DNA of 64,000 nt from CAZPBC01 sp964584775 (GCA_964584775.1 CAZPBC010000007.1:1-64000), one strand, 5' to 3'. Numbered from the stretch's first letter, positions 49,217 through 58,480 are shown. Numbers and translations are program-made. Notes: generated from the sequence alone by a model not told the origin.

Positions 49217-50539
49217 TTAAAGTCGTTCAGCGACTTCGAGGAAGTGGTCGAGCTGGGCTTTTGTCTTTTTTTCTGTGACGGTGACGAGCCAATGGTTTTC
49301 CAGCTGGGGGTAGAAACGACCGAGATGGAGGCCAGGGTGGATCTTTTCTTTGTGGAAAGCTTCCTTGACCTTTTCGTGAGGTGTCTCAAAGTGGACGACG
49401 AACTCGTTGAAGGTCTCATGATTCGAGAAGAGGTTTTTCTGGAGGCCTTTTTTGAGGTAGCTCGCACGTTGGTAGTTGGTCAGAGCTAGCTCCTTGATTC
49501 CTTCTTTGCCGTACCAGAGGAGGCCGACAAGAGAAGCAAGGGCAGCAAGGGCTTGGTTGGTACAAATGTTGGAGGTAGCCTTGTCACGGCGGATGTGCTG
49601 CTCACGTGCTTGAAGCGTGAGGGTAAAGGCGCGGCGGCCTTCAGAGTCGACGGTTTCGCCAACGAGTCTTCCTGGAAGTTGACGTAGGTAGCGTTTGTCG
49701 GAGGCGATGTATCCACAGAAGGGGCCGCCGAACTGGAGCGGCAGACCGAATGGTTGGGTGTCACCGCAGACGATGGTGGCTCCTTGCTCTTTTGCTGACT
49801 TGAAGAGACCAAACGAGAGCGGGTTGGCGGAGAGGATGAGGGGGATGTTGAGTGCGTTGAGCTCGCCACGGAGAGGTTCAGCCTCTTCAAGAATGCCAAA
49901 AAAATTGGGAGATTGGATGAGCACAGCGGCAGTCTCTTCAGAGAGAAGGGAGCGCATCTTATCAAAGTCAGTGGTTCCCTCTTTTGTCATGGGGACGATT
50001 TCGGCTTCGAGACCGTCATGACTAAGGTACTGGTCAAGAACGGCTCGATAGGAGGGGTGGATCGTCTCTGAGACGAGGACTTTGTGCGCTTTTTTCATCC
50101 GCAGTGCCATGAGAGCTGACTCAGCGAGAGCCGAAGCGGCGTCGTAAACGGAGGCGTTACTCACATCGAGTCCGGTGAGGGCAGCGATGCAAGACTGAAA
50201 TTCAAAGATAGCTTGAAGCATTCCTTGGGAGGCTTCGGCTTGGTAGGGGGTATAGGAAGTGAGGAATTCTGACTTTGAAGTGATGGCAGAGACGACACTC
50301 GGGACATAATGGTCATAGGCGCCTGCACCGAGGTAAGAGTCGAAATCGAGGTGGGTGTTTTCTTTCGCAATTTCCTGAATTCTACGGATCCCCTCCATCT
50401 CAGAGAGGCCATCCTCTTCTGCAGGTGCGGGGTGGATCAACGAAGAGGGGGCTTGGCGGAAGAGTTCAACGACTTCTTCAATACCGAGCGTCTTCTTGAT
50501 CTTTTTGTTCTGCTCCTCGCTGTTGGCAACAAAATCCAT
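49217..50539 (-). CDS. gcvPA: Glycine dehydrogenase (decarboxylating) subunit 1
   Basis: N-terminal half of the glycine-decarboxylating P protein. The conserved opening includes SYLGAGAYDHYVPSVVSAI and FLTSYTPYQAEASQGMLQAI, followed by VCGDTQPFGLPLQFGGPFCG. Length 440 is standard for subunit 1. It begins two bases after gcvH. Together with gcvPB it releases CO2 from glycine and passes the aminomethyl group to the lipoyl arm of GcvH. Confidence 0.95.
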   Translation of the reverse strand: MDFVANSEEQNKKIKKTLGIEEVVELFRQAPSSLIHPAPAEEDGLSEMEGIRRIQEIAKENTHLDFDSYLGAGAYDHYVPSVVSAITSKSEFLTSYTPYQAEASQGMLQAIFEFQSCIAALTGLDVSNASVYDAASALAESALMALRMKKAHKVLVSETIHPSYRAVLDQYLSHDGLEAEIVPMTKEGTTDFDKMRSLLSEETAAVLIQSPNFFGILEEAEPLRGELNALNIPLILSANPLSFGLFKSAKEQGATIVCGDTQPFGLPLQFGGPFCGYIASDKRYLRQLPGRLVGETVDSEGRRAFTLTLQAREQHIRRDKATSNICTNQALAALASLVGLLWYGKEGIKELALTNYQRASYLKKGLQKNLFSNHETFNEFVVHFETPHEKVKEAFHKEKIHPGLHLGRFYPQLENHWLVTVTEKKTKAQLDHFLEVAERL

Positions 50540-50541
50540 GA

Positions 50542-50901
50542 TTAACTCGTCATCTGTTGGTAGGCGGTCTCGTCCATGAGGGCATCCATTTCACTGGCAT
50601 TGTCCAGTCTCACCTTAAAAATCCATCCCTCTTGAAGAGGGGATTGATTGATGAGCTCGGGTTCATCGGAAAGGCGTCCGTTGATCTCAACAATCTCACC
50701 AGAAAGGGGACTGTAGACGTCTGCTGCGGCTTTCGTCGACTCGAGGACAGCGGCATCTTGGCCCGCCTTCACCACTTTACCGGTGGAAGGAAGTTCAATA
50801 AAAACCACGTCCCCAAGCTCGCCTTGAGCAAACTCAGTGATTCCTATCGTGGCAACGTCGCCATCGACTTGTACCCATTCGTGCGATTCTGTGTACTTCA
50901 T
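50542..50901 (-). CDS. gcvH: Glycine cleavage system H protein
   Basis: Small lipoyl carrier of the glycine cleavage complex, 119 residues. The lipoylated lysine is K57 in VLESTKAAADVYSPLSGEIV (usual ESVKAASD). The start MKYTESHEWVQVDGD is canonical. It overlaps gcvT by four bases and gcvPA begins two bases after it. The lipoate ligase gene at 57.8-58.5 kb could supply its cofactor. From memory, pathogenic Chlamydia keep gcvH but not the complete system. Confidence 0.96.
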   Translation of the reverse strand: MKYTESHEWVQVDGDVATIGITEFAQGELGDVVFIELPSTGKVVKAGQDAAVLESTKAAADVYSPLSGEIVEINGRLSDEPELINQSPLQEGWIFKVRLDNASEMDALMDETAYQQMTS

Positions 50902-51968
50902 TTTGTGTCCTTTTTGTAGAAGGGGAGGGTGGTGAGCGTTAAGGGTACCCTCTTATCCCGAATATTCACAGTGAGTTTTGAATTTTCATCGACTTTTTTC
51001 GACAAATGAAGAAGAGCGATTCCCTTTTTCAAGGAGGGAGAGAAGGTTCCTGAGGTCACCACTCCGATCTCCTCATCACCGTCGTAGACCTCCATGCCTT
51101 CACGGGCGATCCCTCGTTCGACAAGCGCTGCAGCTGGAAAAGAGAGAGGGGTTTTTTGGGTGATGGCTTCTTTTCCAAGAAAGTCCTCTTTTTCAAGGTG
51201 GACGGTCCAAGCAGAGACGCTCTCATGCGGAAAAATCAGTTTGTTCAGCTCGTGGCCAAAGAGGGCGTAGCCCATCTCCAGGCGGAGCGTGTCACGTGCA
51301 CCGAGCCCACAGGGCTTCACACGGGGGTCTTTTAAGAACAGATCCCAGATAGCAAGTCCCGTTTGGTGGTCGGTGACGAGCTCGATTCCTTTTTCCCCAG
51401 TATAGCCGGTCGTGGAGAGAAGCACTCTCTTGCCGCCGTAGCTCGTTTCTATGCAGCGCATCCGTTTTAAGCCGTCCAGTTCCGGAAAAAGAGTTTTAGC
51501 GATCTCGATCGAGTGAGGACCCTGCAGAGCCAGAATCACATCTTTTTCAAACTGAGCTGAGACTTGAACATCCAGGCCAGATGCCTGGCTTTGAAGGTGG
51601 TTGAGGACTGCGTCGCGGTTCGAGGCGTTTGCAATGATATAAAAATGGGTGTCACTCAGCTTAAAGAGAATGAGGTCGTCAATCGGCTCGCCGCTTTCTT
51701 TGCAGAAGACCGTATAGATCGCAAGTCCATCGGGCTTTCCTTGCACTTTGGTGACGGCGAGTCCATCGAGGAAGGAGAGGGTGTCCTTGCCACTCACTTC
51801 GATTTTTCCCATGTGTGAAACATCAAAGAGGCCAGCACTCGTTCGTACAGCTTCATGCTCTTCTGTGATACTGCTGTACTCGCGTGGCATCATCCAGCCC
51901 GAAAAGGAAACCAATTTTGCACCTAGGGCTAGGGCTTTGTCGTGAAAAATTGTGGTGCTATGAGACAA
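50898..51968 (-). CDS. gcvT: Aminomethyltransferase (glycine cleavage T protein)
   Basis: Transfers the methylene group from GcvH to tetrahydrofolate and frees ammonia. The 356-residue protein shows LGAKLVSFSGWMMPREYSSI, GLFDVSHMGKIEVSG and DTLRLEMGYALFGHEL, with the folate-binding aspartate segment. The start is a TTG, supported by GGAGCAG ten bases upstream; the next in-frame ATG would remove the conserved N-terminus. First gene of gcvT-gcvH-gcvPA. Overlaps the end of the upstream gene by 11 bases. Confidence 0.94.
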   Translation of the reverse strand: MSHSTTIFHDKALALGAKLVSFSGWMMPREYSSITEEHEAVRTSAGLFDVSHMGKIEVSGKDTLSFLDGLAVTKVQGKPDGLAIYTVFCKESGEPIDDLILFKLSDTHFYIIANASNRDAVLNHLQSQASGLDVQVSAQFEKDVILALQGPHSIEIAKTLFPELDGLKRMRCIETSYGGKRVLLSTTGYTGEKGIELVTDHQTGLAIWDLFLKDPRVKPCGLGARDTLRLEMGYALFGHELNKLIFPHESVSAWTVHLEKEDFLGKEAITQKTPLSFPAAALVERGIAREGMEVYDGDEEIGVVTSGTFSPSLKKGIALLHLSKKVDENSKLTVNIRDKRVPLTLTTLPFYKKDTK

Positions 51969-52605
51969 ATTTTACACTGCTCCATACAGAGGGGTTTTGG
52001 TCGATCTGGATCTCCTTTTGGAGGAGGGTCATCTCCACGGGGGAGTGGTCACTAAAGTGTTGGACGAAGCAAAAACCCATCCGGTTAAACTCGGCGGGGT
52101 CATATCCAAAGAGGGCTTCTTTGGGTATGAAAATCTCCATCTCATATCCCTTCTTTTTTTTGTAACTCACCACTTCCAAAAGGGATGCCTCAGCGAGAGG
52201 ATGGAGGTCTTCCGTACGAAAGCGGGTGACCTCTTTCGCTTGCACACCGGAGACAGCTTCGGGTAGAAACACAAACTGGTGGCAGAAACGGTGGTTGAAC
52301 GTTTTGTTCTTTATATCTCGGGTATCAATAAAAAGCTCTAGTGCCTCACCTAAATCGTAGTCAGGAAAGTGAGACTCTCCCATTTTCACATCTGAATCGA
52401 GATGGAAATGGAGCCCCTCTTCACTCCATGCAAAGTAGAGGGTGCTACACTCTTTTTCCCCATGCATCTCTGCAAAAGAGGGGACGGCATAGGCTGCTTT
52501 CTTTAGAGCTCCCTTCTTTTTTTTACAAGAGAGCTCAAAGTGAAAGTAGTTGAGTGGGTGTAGAGTGATCTCCTCTAAGGGAGCTTCTATTGTCTCAACA
52601 TCCAT
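51958..52605 (-). CDS. Conserved hypothetical protein, possible CBM9-like fold (CT283 position)
   Basis: A 215-residue soluble protein. The segment STLYFAWSEEGLHFHLDSDV, then ALELFIDTRDIKNKTFNHRF and a later EMEIFIPKEALFG, follows the beta-sandwich pattern of family-9 carbohydrate-binding-like domains (a sugar- or haem-binding fold), but the match is weak. It sits between the gcv operon and the PpiD-like gene, where I recall CT283 near gcsH in Chlamydia. The ATG at MDVETIEAPLEE is preferred over a TTG nine bases upstream. No signal peptide. Confidence 0.72.
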   Translation of the reverse strand: MDVETIEAPLEEITLHPLNYFHFELSCKKKKGALKKAAYAVPSFAEMHGEKECSTLYFAWSEEGLHFHLDSDVKMGESHFPDYDLGEALELFIDTRDIKNKTFNHRFCHQFVFLPEAVSGVQAKEVTRFRTEDLHPLAEASLLEVVSYKKKKGYEMEIFIPKEALFGYDPAEFNRMGFCFVQHFSDHSPVEMTLLQKEIQIDQNPSVWSSVKFVS

Positions 52606-52610
52606 CTTGA

Positions 52611-54983
52611 TCAAGCCTGCGGTGTGATCTCTTCGTTTGCTTGCGGAAGGAGGTACTCGAAGAGCTCTTCTTCCCTCTGCTTCATTTGAGAAAGGAGAGT
52701 GCGGAGCAGCTCCTCTTTCACAGAATCAGAGAGAATGCTTTTTGCCGTTTCAACACTGTCGTTGACAACAGCAAGAGTGTCTGCTGAGCTCTTTTGTTCC
52801 ATCACAAAGAAAGAGAGCGCACCACTCGATGGAGAGTGCACCTCGGACCACTGTCCTGGTTCAAGTCCAAAGACAAGCGCTTTTTCGATCTGATCGTCTT
52901 GCGCTGCGCTTTTGACAGTCGCGTAGTCGCTCTTTTGGACAGCCCATTGCTTACGGAGGTCGTTGGGTTGCATCGTCACCTCGTCACTCACCTCAGATGC
53001 GGCGACAATCCAGGGGGCGTAGCTTCCTTGTTGAGCCTTCTCCTTCATCCAACGCATATGCGCTTTCAGTCGAAGAGAGGCGATCTCATCCAGAGTGTGA
53101 GTGTTTGGTGTTTTTTCTCTTTGCTGGATCTCTTGGATCGGCTCCTTAAGGTAGTCACGGACGACCTGCTCGCGCACATCGGTTAGACTTTTAAACTCTC
53201 CGTTTTCACCTCTGTATTTTTCTGGGTTTGCACTCTTGAGTTGATCATAGTGTGCTGTTAGACGCTTTTCGTACAGTTGGCGCAGCGTGTTGTCTTTCCG
53301 GACCTCTTTGAATGAGAGGATCTCATCTTGCGGAGCCTTCTCTAAAATAGCGATACGGAAGAAGGTTTTGCCATCTTGGCTGTAGTTTTGGAGCTCTTTG
53401 AGGGCTGTTGCATCACCCCTCTCAGCTTTCACAAGAAGCTCTCCAAAAACTGCCGCATCGTTCACTCCTTTGAAGGGGGTCTCTCCCTTCTTACGGACAG
53501 CAACGATACGCTCCTCGACCTCTTTCTCAGAAAGCGCCTCAGAAATCCAATCTGGGTGCTCCTTTAGCATCAGAGCGAGCGCATGACGGTCAATTTGGTC
53601 GCGCTTCTGTTTAGGGAGTTGCTCGAGTAAGTCAAAACGCTTCTCCTCAGAGAGAAGGATTCCTGGGTCCAGTTCGCTGTACTTGGCTGTAAGCACCTTC
53701 CAATTTTTGGTGGCCGTCTCCCATTCCCAAAGGTCCCGGACAGCGATACGGTCGTTGAGTTGACGCAAATCGATCGACTGCACCTGCAGCTTCCATTTGC
53801 GTTGAACGAGTTCAGGGGTCTTTTTTTCCACTTCAGCAGCCGTTTTAAACTTTGAAGGGAGCAATAGGGAGGGGGTCGACGGTTTGACCGCGACGGCATC
53901 CATATAGACCTCTAGCATACCGAGGTCGCTTGAGCGGCTGAAGTGCAGCTCTTCCGGAAACTGGTAGATCTCACCACTGGCTTTTTCGGCCGCAAACTTT
54001 GCAAAATCCTCAAAAGGCTGAGCGTTGGTGAGAACGGAGTCGGAGGCGCCATCATAAAGACGTTTGAAAAGCAGGATCTGGCGGGTGGTTTCGATTGCGA
54101 TGCCGAGTGGCATCTGCATGCGGCGCAGCTGCTCTTTTAGATAACTATTTGCGTTTTCGACATTGACCATACGGCTTCCACGGTTGTCCGCGAAGCTTCT
54201 CTCTGCGTTGCGCTGAAGAGTGTAGAGCGCTTCCGCATCACTTACATGAAATCCCTGACGCTCAGCTTCTTTAGCACCGTTTAGAACAACAAGTGAAAGA
54301 AGGCGGAGCATACGAGATCCAAACCAATCCTCAAAGGTGTGGTAGCCAAAGAGAGAAAGGTCAGCACGAGCTAGGTTCGGATCTTCAGGAACCCATGAGT
54401 ACTGTTTCTTTTGGTACATGAGCATCTGCTTGACCATTAGAGGAGAGAGGGCACGCTCTCCGAGATAGAGATTCACCCTGGCTTGTAGCTCTTCTTTGGA
54501 AAGGGGGTTCTCACCGATCTGCATCGTTCTGTATTGGTTCTTCATCTCCGGTGCGAGGTATCCCCAAGCTGACTCCACAGAGATGAAATCTGCTTTCGGG
54601 TGTCGGTAGAGCGTGAAACGTCGCTCTTTGCTGGCGCGTGTGTTGAGGTCTTTTTCGAAGAGATGGGGAAATGCGGCGGCGACCTCTAGGATTAAACCGG
54701 TCCTTAAAAATTCATTTTGAACCATTCCGTCATTGAGGAAGTTGGGACCCCAAGCACCACCCCAATTTTGTTTGTCTTTGGCGTCGGTCCCTAGGAAAAG
54801 GGCCATCGCCTCTAACTCAGAGCGTTTGACCTTCCGGCCATCGATCAAGCTCACCGTGTCTGGATCGACGGTAGGGGTATTCATCATTGTGTTCATGACC
54901 CCGAAAAATGAGAAGGAGATCACAATGACGATCGTGACAATGAGGAAGAAAAAGCGTTGGTATTTTCGAAAAAAGTGTAGCAT
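52611..54983 (-). CDS. PpiD/SurA-N-type periplasmic folding chaperone
   Basis: A 790-residue protein anchored by one N-terminal helix (FFFLIVTIVIVISFSFFGVM). The following NTPTVDPDTVSLIDGRKVKR and SELEAMA are the start of a SurA_N/PpiD-like chaperone domain, and the large helical body fits PpiD, which helps newly exported outer-membrane proteins fold. A parvulin isomerase domain is not obvious. The start at MLHFFRKYQRFF is supported by GGAGA ten bases upstream; a longer upstream frame lacks that. Divergent from the accessory island. Confidence 0.75.
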   Translation of the reverse strand: MLHFFRKYQRFFFLIVTIVIVISFSFFGVMNTMMNTPTVDPDTVSLIDGRKVKRSELEAMALFLGTDAKDKQNWGGAWGPNFLNDGMVQNEFLRTGLILEVAAAFPHLFEKDLNTRASKERRFTLYRHPKADFISVESAWGYLAPEMKNQYRTMQIGENPLSKEELQARVNLYLGERALSPLMVKQMLMYQKKQYSWVPEDPNLARADLSLFGYHTFEDWFGSRMLRLLSLVVLNGAKEAERQGFHVSDAEALYTLQRNAERSFADNRGSRMVNVENANSYLKEQLRRMQMPLGIAIETTRQILLFKRLYDGASDSVLTNAQPFEDFAKFAAEKASGEIYQFPEELHFSRSSDLGMLEVYMDAVAVKPSTPSLLLPSKFKTAAEVEKKTPELVQRKWKLQVQSIDLRQLNDRIAVRDLWEWETATKNWKVLTAKYSELDPGILLSEEKRFDLLEQLPKQKRDQIDRHALALMLKEHPDWISEALSEKEVEERIVAVRKKGETPFKGVNDAAVFGELLVKAERGDATALKELQNYSQDGKTFFRIAILEKAPQDEILSFKEVRKDNTLRQLYEKRLTAHYDQLKSANPEKYRGENGEFKSLTDVREQVVRDYLKEPIQEIQQREKTPNTHTLDEIASLRLKAHMRWMKEKAQQGSYAPWIVAASEVSDEVTMQPNDLRKQWAVQKSDYATVKSAAQDDQIEKALVFGLEPGQWSEVHSPSSGALSFFVMEQKSSADTLAVVNDSVETAKSILSDSVKEELLRTLLSQMKQREEELFEYLLPQANEEITPQA

Positions 54984-55127
54984 AACTTGGTTCTCCAAAT
55001 CTAATGACAATAAGATGTGATAGTCTACAGCGTCTACGACAAAATGGGAAGATATTAAGAATAAATTGAATTTATTCTGGCCTTGTCTTAAGTTTTTTAT
55101 CCCTGAGTGAAGTATCGAGGAGATGAT

Positions 55128-55946
55128 ATGACTGCTTTCAAGCCCAATGTTGCCAATTTCGATGTCATCGATGCTCAAGATACTAGGCTCATCTGTTGGC
55201 AAAAACTGACTGTTAAACGGCCCGGGCAGACGTATAAATTTGGCTCAAAGAAGTCGCATGGCTTTCACACGATCTCTATGGCGGCTTACAAGGTGACTTT
55301 TGCAGAAATGCAAGCCGGCGACTGGCTCCTTGATCGGGAATTCCATTATTTTATCAGAGTTCTCAAAGAGCTTTCTCAGACATCTCTCAATAATTGGAGT
55401 GGAGAGTGTGATCAAGGGAGATTTAACTGGATGATGAAATTGATGGAGCTCTGGGAACGTACAGACAACTCCTATAAACGTTACTCTCAAAGCCCTAGAG
55501 ATCGATCCAGTAAAGCTACCTATCTGAGTGATGTTCTGCGCCTCATTCACTTCTTTCCATTTGTGGTGATTCCTACAGAAGATGCACGAGATGATAGAGG
55601 GGCAGAGGTCAATGAGGCAAAAAAAAGCTTGGAAGGTTCCTACTGTGGTGCAAGAAATAAGCGGCAATTGGTAGAGAGCATTCACGAAAGCTTAGACGAT
55701 TTAGTGAGAGAGAAAGTGGTTTATACTTATTACGATGATCCGGTACGCTTTTTTGCAGGATTGATTGGGCTCATTTATCTTGTGTCGTTGCCTTGGTTTC
55801 GTATGCATCAAAGAGGTCAATGCACGACATTTATGCAGTTTTTATCCCAAGAAAAGGGGAGTATGGTTCAGTATGTTCTACAAGAGTACGCTCCTCCCGT
55901 TATCTTGCAGAAAGCGGTGACGCTTCTCGAGTCAAAATTCCGTTGA
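55128..55946 (+). CDS. Uncharacterised protein, first of a tandem paralogue pair
   Basis: A 272-residue protein of a family I do not recognise. It shares ordered motifs with the next gene: GFHTISMAAYKVTF, YLSDVLRLIHFFPFVVIPTE, DARDDRGAEV and FFAGLIGLIYLVSLPWF. No signal peptide; the FFAGLIGLIYLVSLPW stretch is hydrophobic but short and may be buried. The ATG at MTAFKPNVANFD has GAGGAGA upstream and is preferred over a GTG seven codons earlier. It starts an accessory island between the chaperone gene and lplA. Conserved acidic and arginine residues in DARDDRG suggest an active or binding site, which is speculation. Confidence 0.8.
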   Translation: MTAFKPNVANFDVIDAQDTRLICWQKLTVKRPGQTYKFGSKKSHGFHTISMAAYKVTFAEMQAGDWLLDREFHYFIRVLKELSQTSLNNWSGECDQGRFNWMMKLMELWERTDNSYKRYSQSPRDRSSKATYLSDVLRLIHFFPFVVIPTEDARDDRGAEVNEAKKSLEGSYCGARNKRQLVESIHESLDDLVREKVVYTYYDDPVRFFAGLIGLIYLVSLPWFRMHQRGQCTTFMQFLSQEKGSMVQYVLQEYAPPVILQKAVTLLESKFR

Positions 55947-56052
55947 TCTAACTCATCAAAGATATTTTTCTTTTTTCCGCACTTTTTAGGTGAAAAAATA
56001 TTTCATTTTATTTTCATTCCTCTTAGGATAACTGCCAAAAAGGAGGGAAATT

Positions 56053-56847
56053 ATGGCTGTCTTTCAATCTCCAGTCCGAATTCACCGAGTCGACATCGCA
56101 CAAAGAAGGTCTTTGGTGACTTCCCAAGGAGGTCTTGTGAAAGTCAGTCGCCCTGATCCTACCTTTACTTTTGGTCCGAACGGATCCATGGGATTTCACA
56201 CCATTTCGTTTGCAGCCTATCAAATCTTATTCCGTGAACTTCACAAGAATCAAAAAGCTTTGACGGGAGACTTTCACCGTTTTTGGCAAGCGATGGTTGA
56301 AATTTGTCAGGATACTCTTGGCCGTGCTGATTCTCGCTCTCTCTCTTGGAGAAACGAAGTCGAGGGGCTTGGAGTACATCTTCAAAAGTCATTTACAGCC
56401 TTCACTACTTCACCTACCGAAAAAAACGGAGAGGTGTACTTGAGTGATCTTCTACGTCTCATCCACTACTTCCCCTTCGCAGTCATCCCGACAGATAATG
56501 CAAAAGATGACCGTGGACCGGACGTGAGAGAGGGGAAAGAGATTCTTGATAGTGCTTTCGCAACGGGTGATGAGCAAGATTTAACACAGGGGCTTGTCGA
56601 TAGCTTAGATGATATTGTTGCAGAAGCTCACCAGTTCTACAGAGATACGGCGAGCTTTTTTGCTGGGCTAAATGGGCTGGTTTACGCGGTCTCGTATCCC
56701 TGGTTTCAGCGCTACCAGCCTCAACGAGTTCAATCTTGTAGAAAGTTTCTCGAGTCTGAAAAAAGGTTACTGGAGATGGTCGTTGCTCCTTATGCCCCTC
56801 GAGGTGTCTTTCAACAAGCTCTTGAGCGCCTCAAGCAGGAAGTTTGA
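56053..56847 (+). CDS. Uncharacterised protein, second of the tandem pair
   Basis: A 264-residue paralogue of the preceding gene. Matching motifs are GFHTISFAAYQILF, YLSDLLRLIHYFPFAVIPTD, NAKDDRGPDVREGKE and FFAGLNGLVYAVSYPWF. The N-terminal 45 residues (QSPVRIHRVDIAQRR and VSRPDPTFTFGPNG) are similar in layout to the first copy but less alike. A strong AAGGAGGGAAATT precedes the ATG, so it is probably translated separately. No recognised domain, signal peptide or clear membrane segment. The duplication is old, since nucleotide identity is limited to short motifs. Confidence 0.82.
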   Translation: MAVFQSPVRIHRVDIAQRRSLVTSQGGLVKVSRPDPTFTFGPNGSMGFHTISFAAYQILFRELHKNQKALTGDFHRFWQAMVEICQDTLGRADSRSLSWRNEVEGLGVHLQKSFTAFTTSPTEKNGEVYLSDLLRLIHYFPFAVIPTDNAKDDRGPDVREGKEILDSAFATGDEQDLTQGLVDSLDDIVAEAHQFYRDTASFFAGLNGLVYAVSYPWFQRYQPQRVQSCRKFLESEKRLLEMVVAPYAPRGVFQQALERLKQEV

Positions 56848-56875
56848 TTTCTTTAAACTTCTGACATTCAGTAAC

Positions 56876-56967
56876 TTAAATAATTATTAAATAATTTATT
56901 TTAATTATAATTATTTTTTGATTTATAATTAAGATAAGTGGTTATTTTAATAAAAGGTAATGTCATT
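56876..56967. promoter_or_regulatory. AT-only tract upstream of the next small gene
   Basis: Bases 56876-56919 are 44 consecutive A/T residues, with short palindromes such as AATAATTATT. It precedes the gene at 56968 and could hold its promoter or an UP element. No clear -35/-10 pair stands out. Confidence 0.35.
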
Positions 56968-57324
56968 ATGTTTGAGTATAATCTAACAAGAGAAGAAATT
57001 TTTACTAAATGGGGAATCCCCTGCTCTATTGATATTCTTGTGGAAAGTCATGAGTCTCTGAGTGATCAAGAGTTAGGTGAAATTCTTCGAGACTACTACA
57101 CCTTTCATAGCGCATCAGAAGAGCGGATTGCTGCAGCCGATGCCTTCTGGAAGCGTTTTCATACCTCCATCTTTGATGCGACTTCGATCCAAAAAGTCTC
57201 AGACGAGTACAAAGCTTGGGTTGATGCGACAGACAAGCTCATGCGCTCCAAAAAGAATTATCTGGGCCTCAAACGACGGTATGGAGTCATCATTGAAACC
57301 TTCGACTCGAGCCAAGCGGCTTAA
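56968..57324 (+). CDS. Hypothetical protein of 118 residues
   Basis: A small soluble, helical, charged protein beginning MFEYNLTREEIFTKWGIPCS. An AAAGGTAA lies before this ATG; a GTG ten codons earlier is less likely. The middle (LRDYYTFHSASEERIAAADA) and end (KKNYLGLKRRYGVIIETFDS) do not match a family I know. It is encoded just after the AT-only tract and is convergent with an LRR gene, inside an accessory island. Function unknown. Confidence 0.65.
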   Translation: MFEYNLTREEIFTKWGIPCSIDILVESHESLSDQELGEILRDYYTFHSASEERIAAADAFWKRFHTSIFDATSIQKVSDEYKAWVDATDKLMRSKKNYLGLKRRYGVIIETFDSSQAA

Positions 57325-57328
57325 GCCA

Positions 57329-57775
57329 CTAAAGAAAGTCAATTTCATAGAGAGAGTCGTTTTCTTTAATCGCATCCAGCAGGAGTGCTCTTCCCTCCTC
57401 GGTGATAGGATTTCTTCCAATAGAGAGATGAGTGAGGCTTTGATTGACACGAAGCGCTTTTGCGATCCAAGCGGCTCCGGCATCTGTCATTTGATTCTCA
57501 TCTAAATAGAGTTCTTTGATGTGGCGATTCCTCATGAGAAGTTGAGCCACAACTTCTGCCCCTTTGTCTCCTAAATGACAATCTTGTAGGCAGAGTTCGG
57601 TGGTTGTGTGATTTTGAGCAATCGAGTCAAGTAAGGACTGGAGATCACACATCCTAAATCGGCTGTGTGTGAAGTCGGCTAAATGTGGGGTTTTTTGATG
57701 GGAAAATCCCTGAACGGCTAGTGGATACACAGGATCTGTATAGCCAGATGTGCATTTAAACGTATGTACAAACAT
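57329..57775 (-). CDS. Small ribonuclease-inhibitor-type LRR protein
   Basis: A 148-residue protein with three RI-type LRRs: SIAQNHTTTELCLQDCHLGD, QLLMRNRHIKELYLDENQMT and ALRVNQSLTHLSIGRNPITE. The first 40 residues carry no repeats and no signal peptide. It is the third RI-type LRR gene in the window and may be a truncated relative of the longer one near 11 kb. No clear ribosome-binding site; an internal ATG (MCDLQSL) is possible. Candidate host-interaction protein by class only. Confidence 0.75.
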   Translation of the reverse strand: MFVHTFKCTSGYTDPVYPLAVQGFSHQKTPHLADFTHSRFRMCDLQSLLDSIAQNHTTTELCLQDCHLGDKGAEVVAQLLMRNRHIKELYLDENQMTDAGAAWIAKALRVNQSLTHLSIGRNPITEEGRALLLDAIKENDSLYEIDFL

Positions 57776-57793
57776 GGGTATCTTAATCGTTGA

Positions 57794-58480
57794 CTACAGT
57801 ATTTTACAGAGTGTCTCTTGAAGTTCTTTTCGGAGTGAAGGGAGGTCGCTTTGGTCCCCTAGATAGGCGCTCCATCTCCTCATTGATTCGATGGTTTCTT
57901 TGCCATTGACAAGCGCTTTTTCGAGAAAAGCAAAATCAGGTGGGCAGAGGCTGATGGTCGTCTGGTGGAGCAGAGCGTTTTTTTTGCGGCGCTCGGCTGC
58001 TCCTGCGAGTTTTTTCCCCTCTAAAAGAAGATCGTAACGAGTGGGCTCAGCCATGCAAAAGCGCTGTCTTGCATTTGAGTTGCAGGGGGCGTCCGTGGTG
58101 AGTTCAGCAGGGCGCTTTTTTAGAAAGGGTGTCAGGAGTTCTTTCAGCATTTGATGGATCTGGCGATACGATTCGAGTGTATTTGCTGAGTAGAGAGGAT
58201 GGTGATTTGCAAGAATGAGTGAGAAGGCATAGTCGTGGGTGTGAAAAAGAACCCCCCCACCTGTTGGGCGCTTTCCTAAATCTAGGGATACCTGGGGGTC
58301 AAAGACGGTTGCGGGGTTCACGAAGTAGCCGTAGGTGGCTGCGTTCGGGAGCCATTCGTAGAGGTGGAGAAAGCTCTCACCCGTCTTTTCTGCCCTTTCC
58401 AAGAGGGCAACATCTTGGTCCATAATCTCTTGTGCAGGTGAAGGGGGAGTGAGGATGAGCTTCATACGATCTCTGGTCAT
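57794..58480 (-). CDS. lplA: Lipoate-protein ligase A family protein
   Basis: Attaches lipoate to lipoyl domains. The 228-residue protein has the family core KRPTGGGVLFHTHDYAFSLI and the lysine region LLEGKKLAGAAERRKKNALL, with LHQTTIS following. Start overlaps the end of its upstream neighbour (ATGA). A plausible target is GcvH, encoded about 7 kb away; 2-oxoacid dehydrogenases are alternatives. From memory Chlamydia has lplA near the gcsH/nqr region. Confidence 0.9.
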   Translation of the reverse strand: MTRDRMKLILTPPSPAQEIMDQDVALLERAEKTGESFLHLYEWLPNAATYGYFVNPATVFDPQVSLDLGKRPTGGGVLFHTHDYAFSLILANHHPLYSANTLESYRQIHQMLKELLTPFLKKRPAELTTDAPCNSNARQRFCMAEPTRYDLLLEGKKLAGAAERRKKNALLHQTTISLCPPDFAFLEKALVNGKETIESMRRWSAYLGDQSDLPSLRKELQETLCKIL

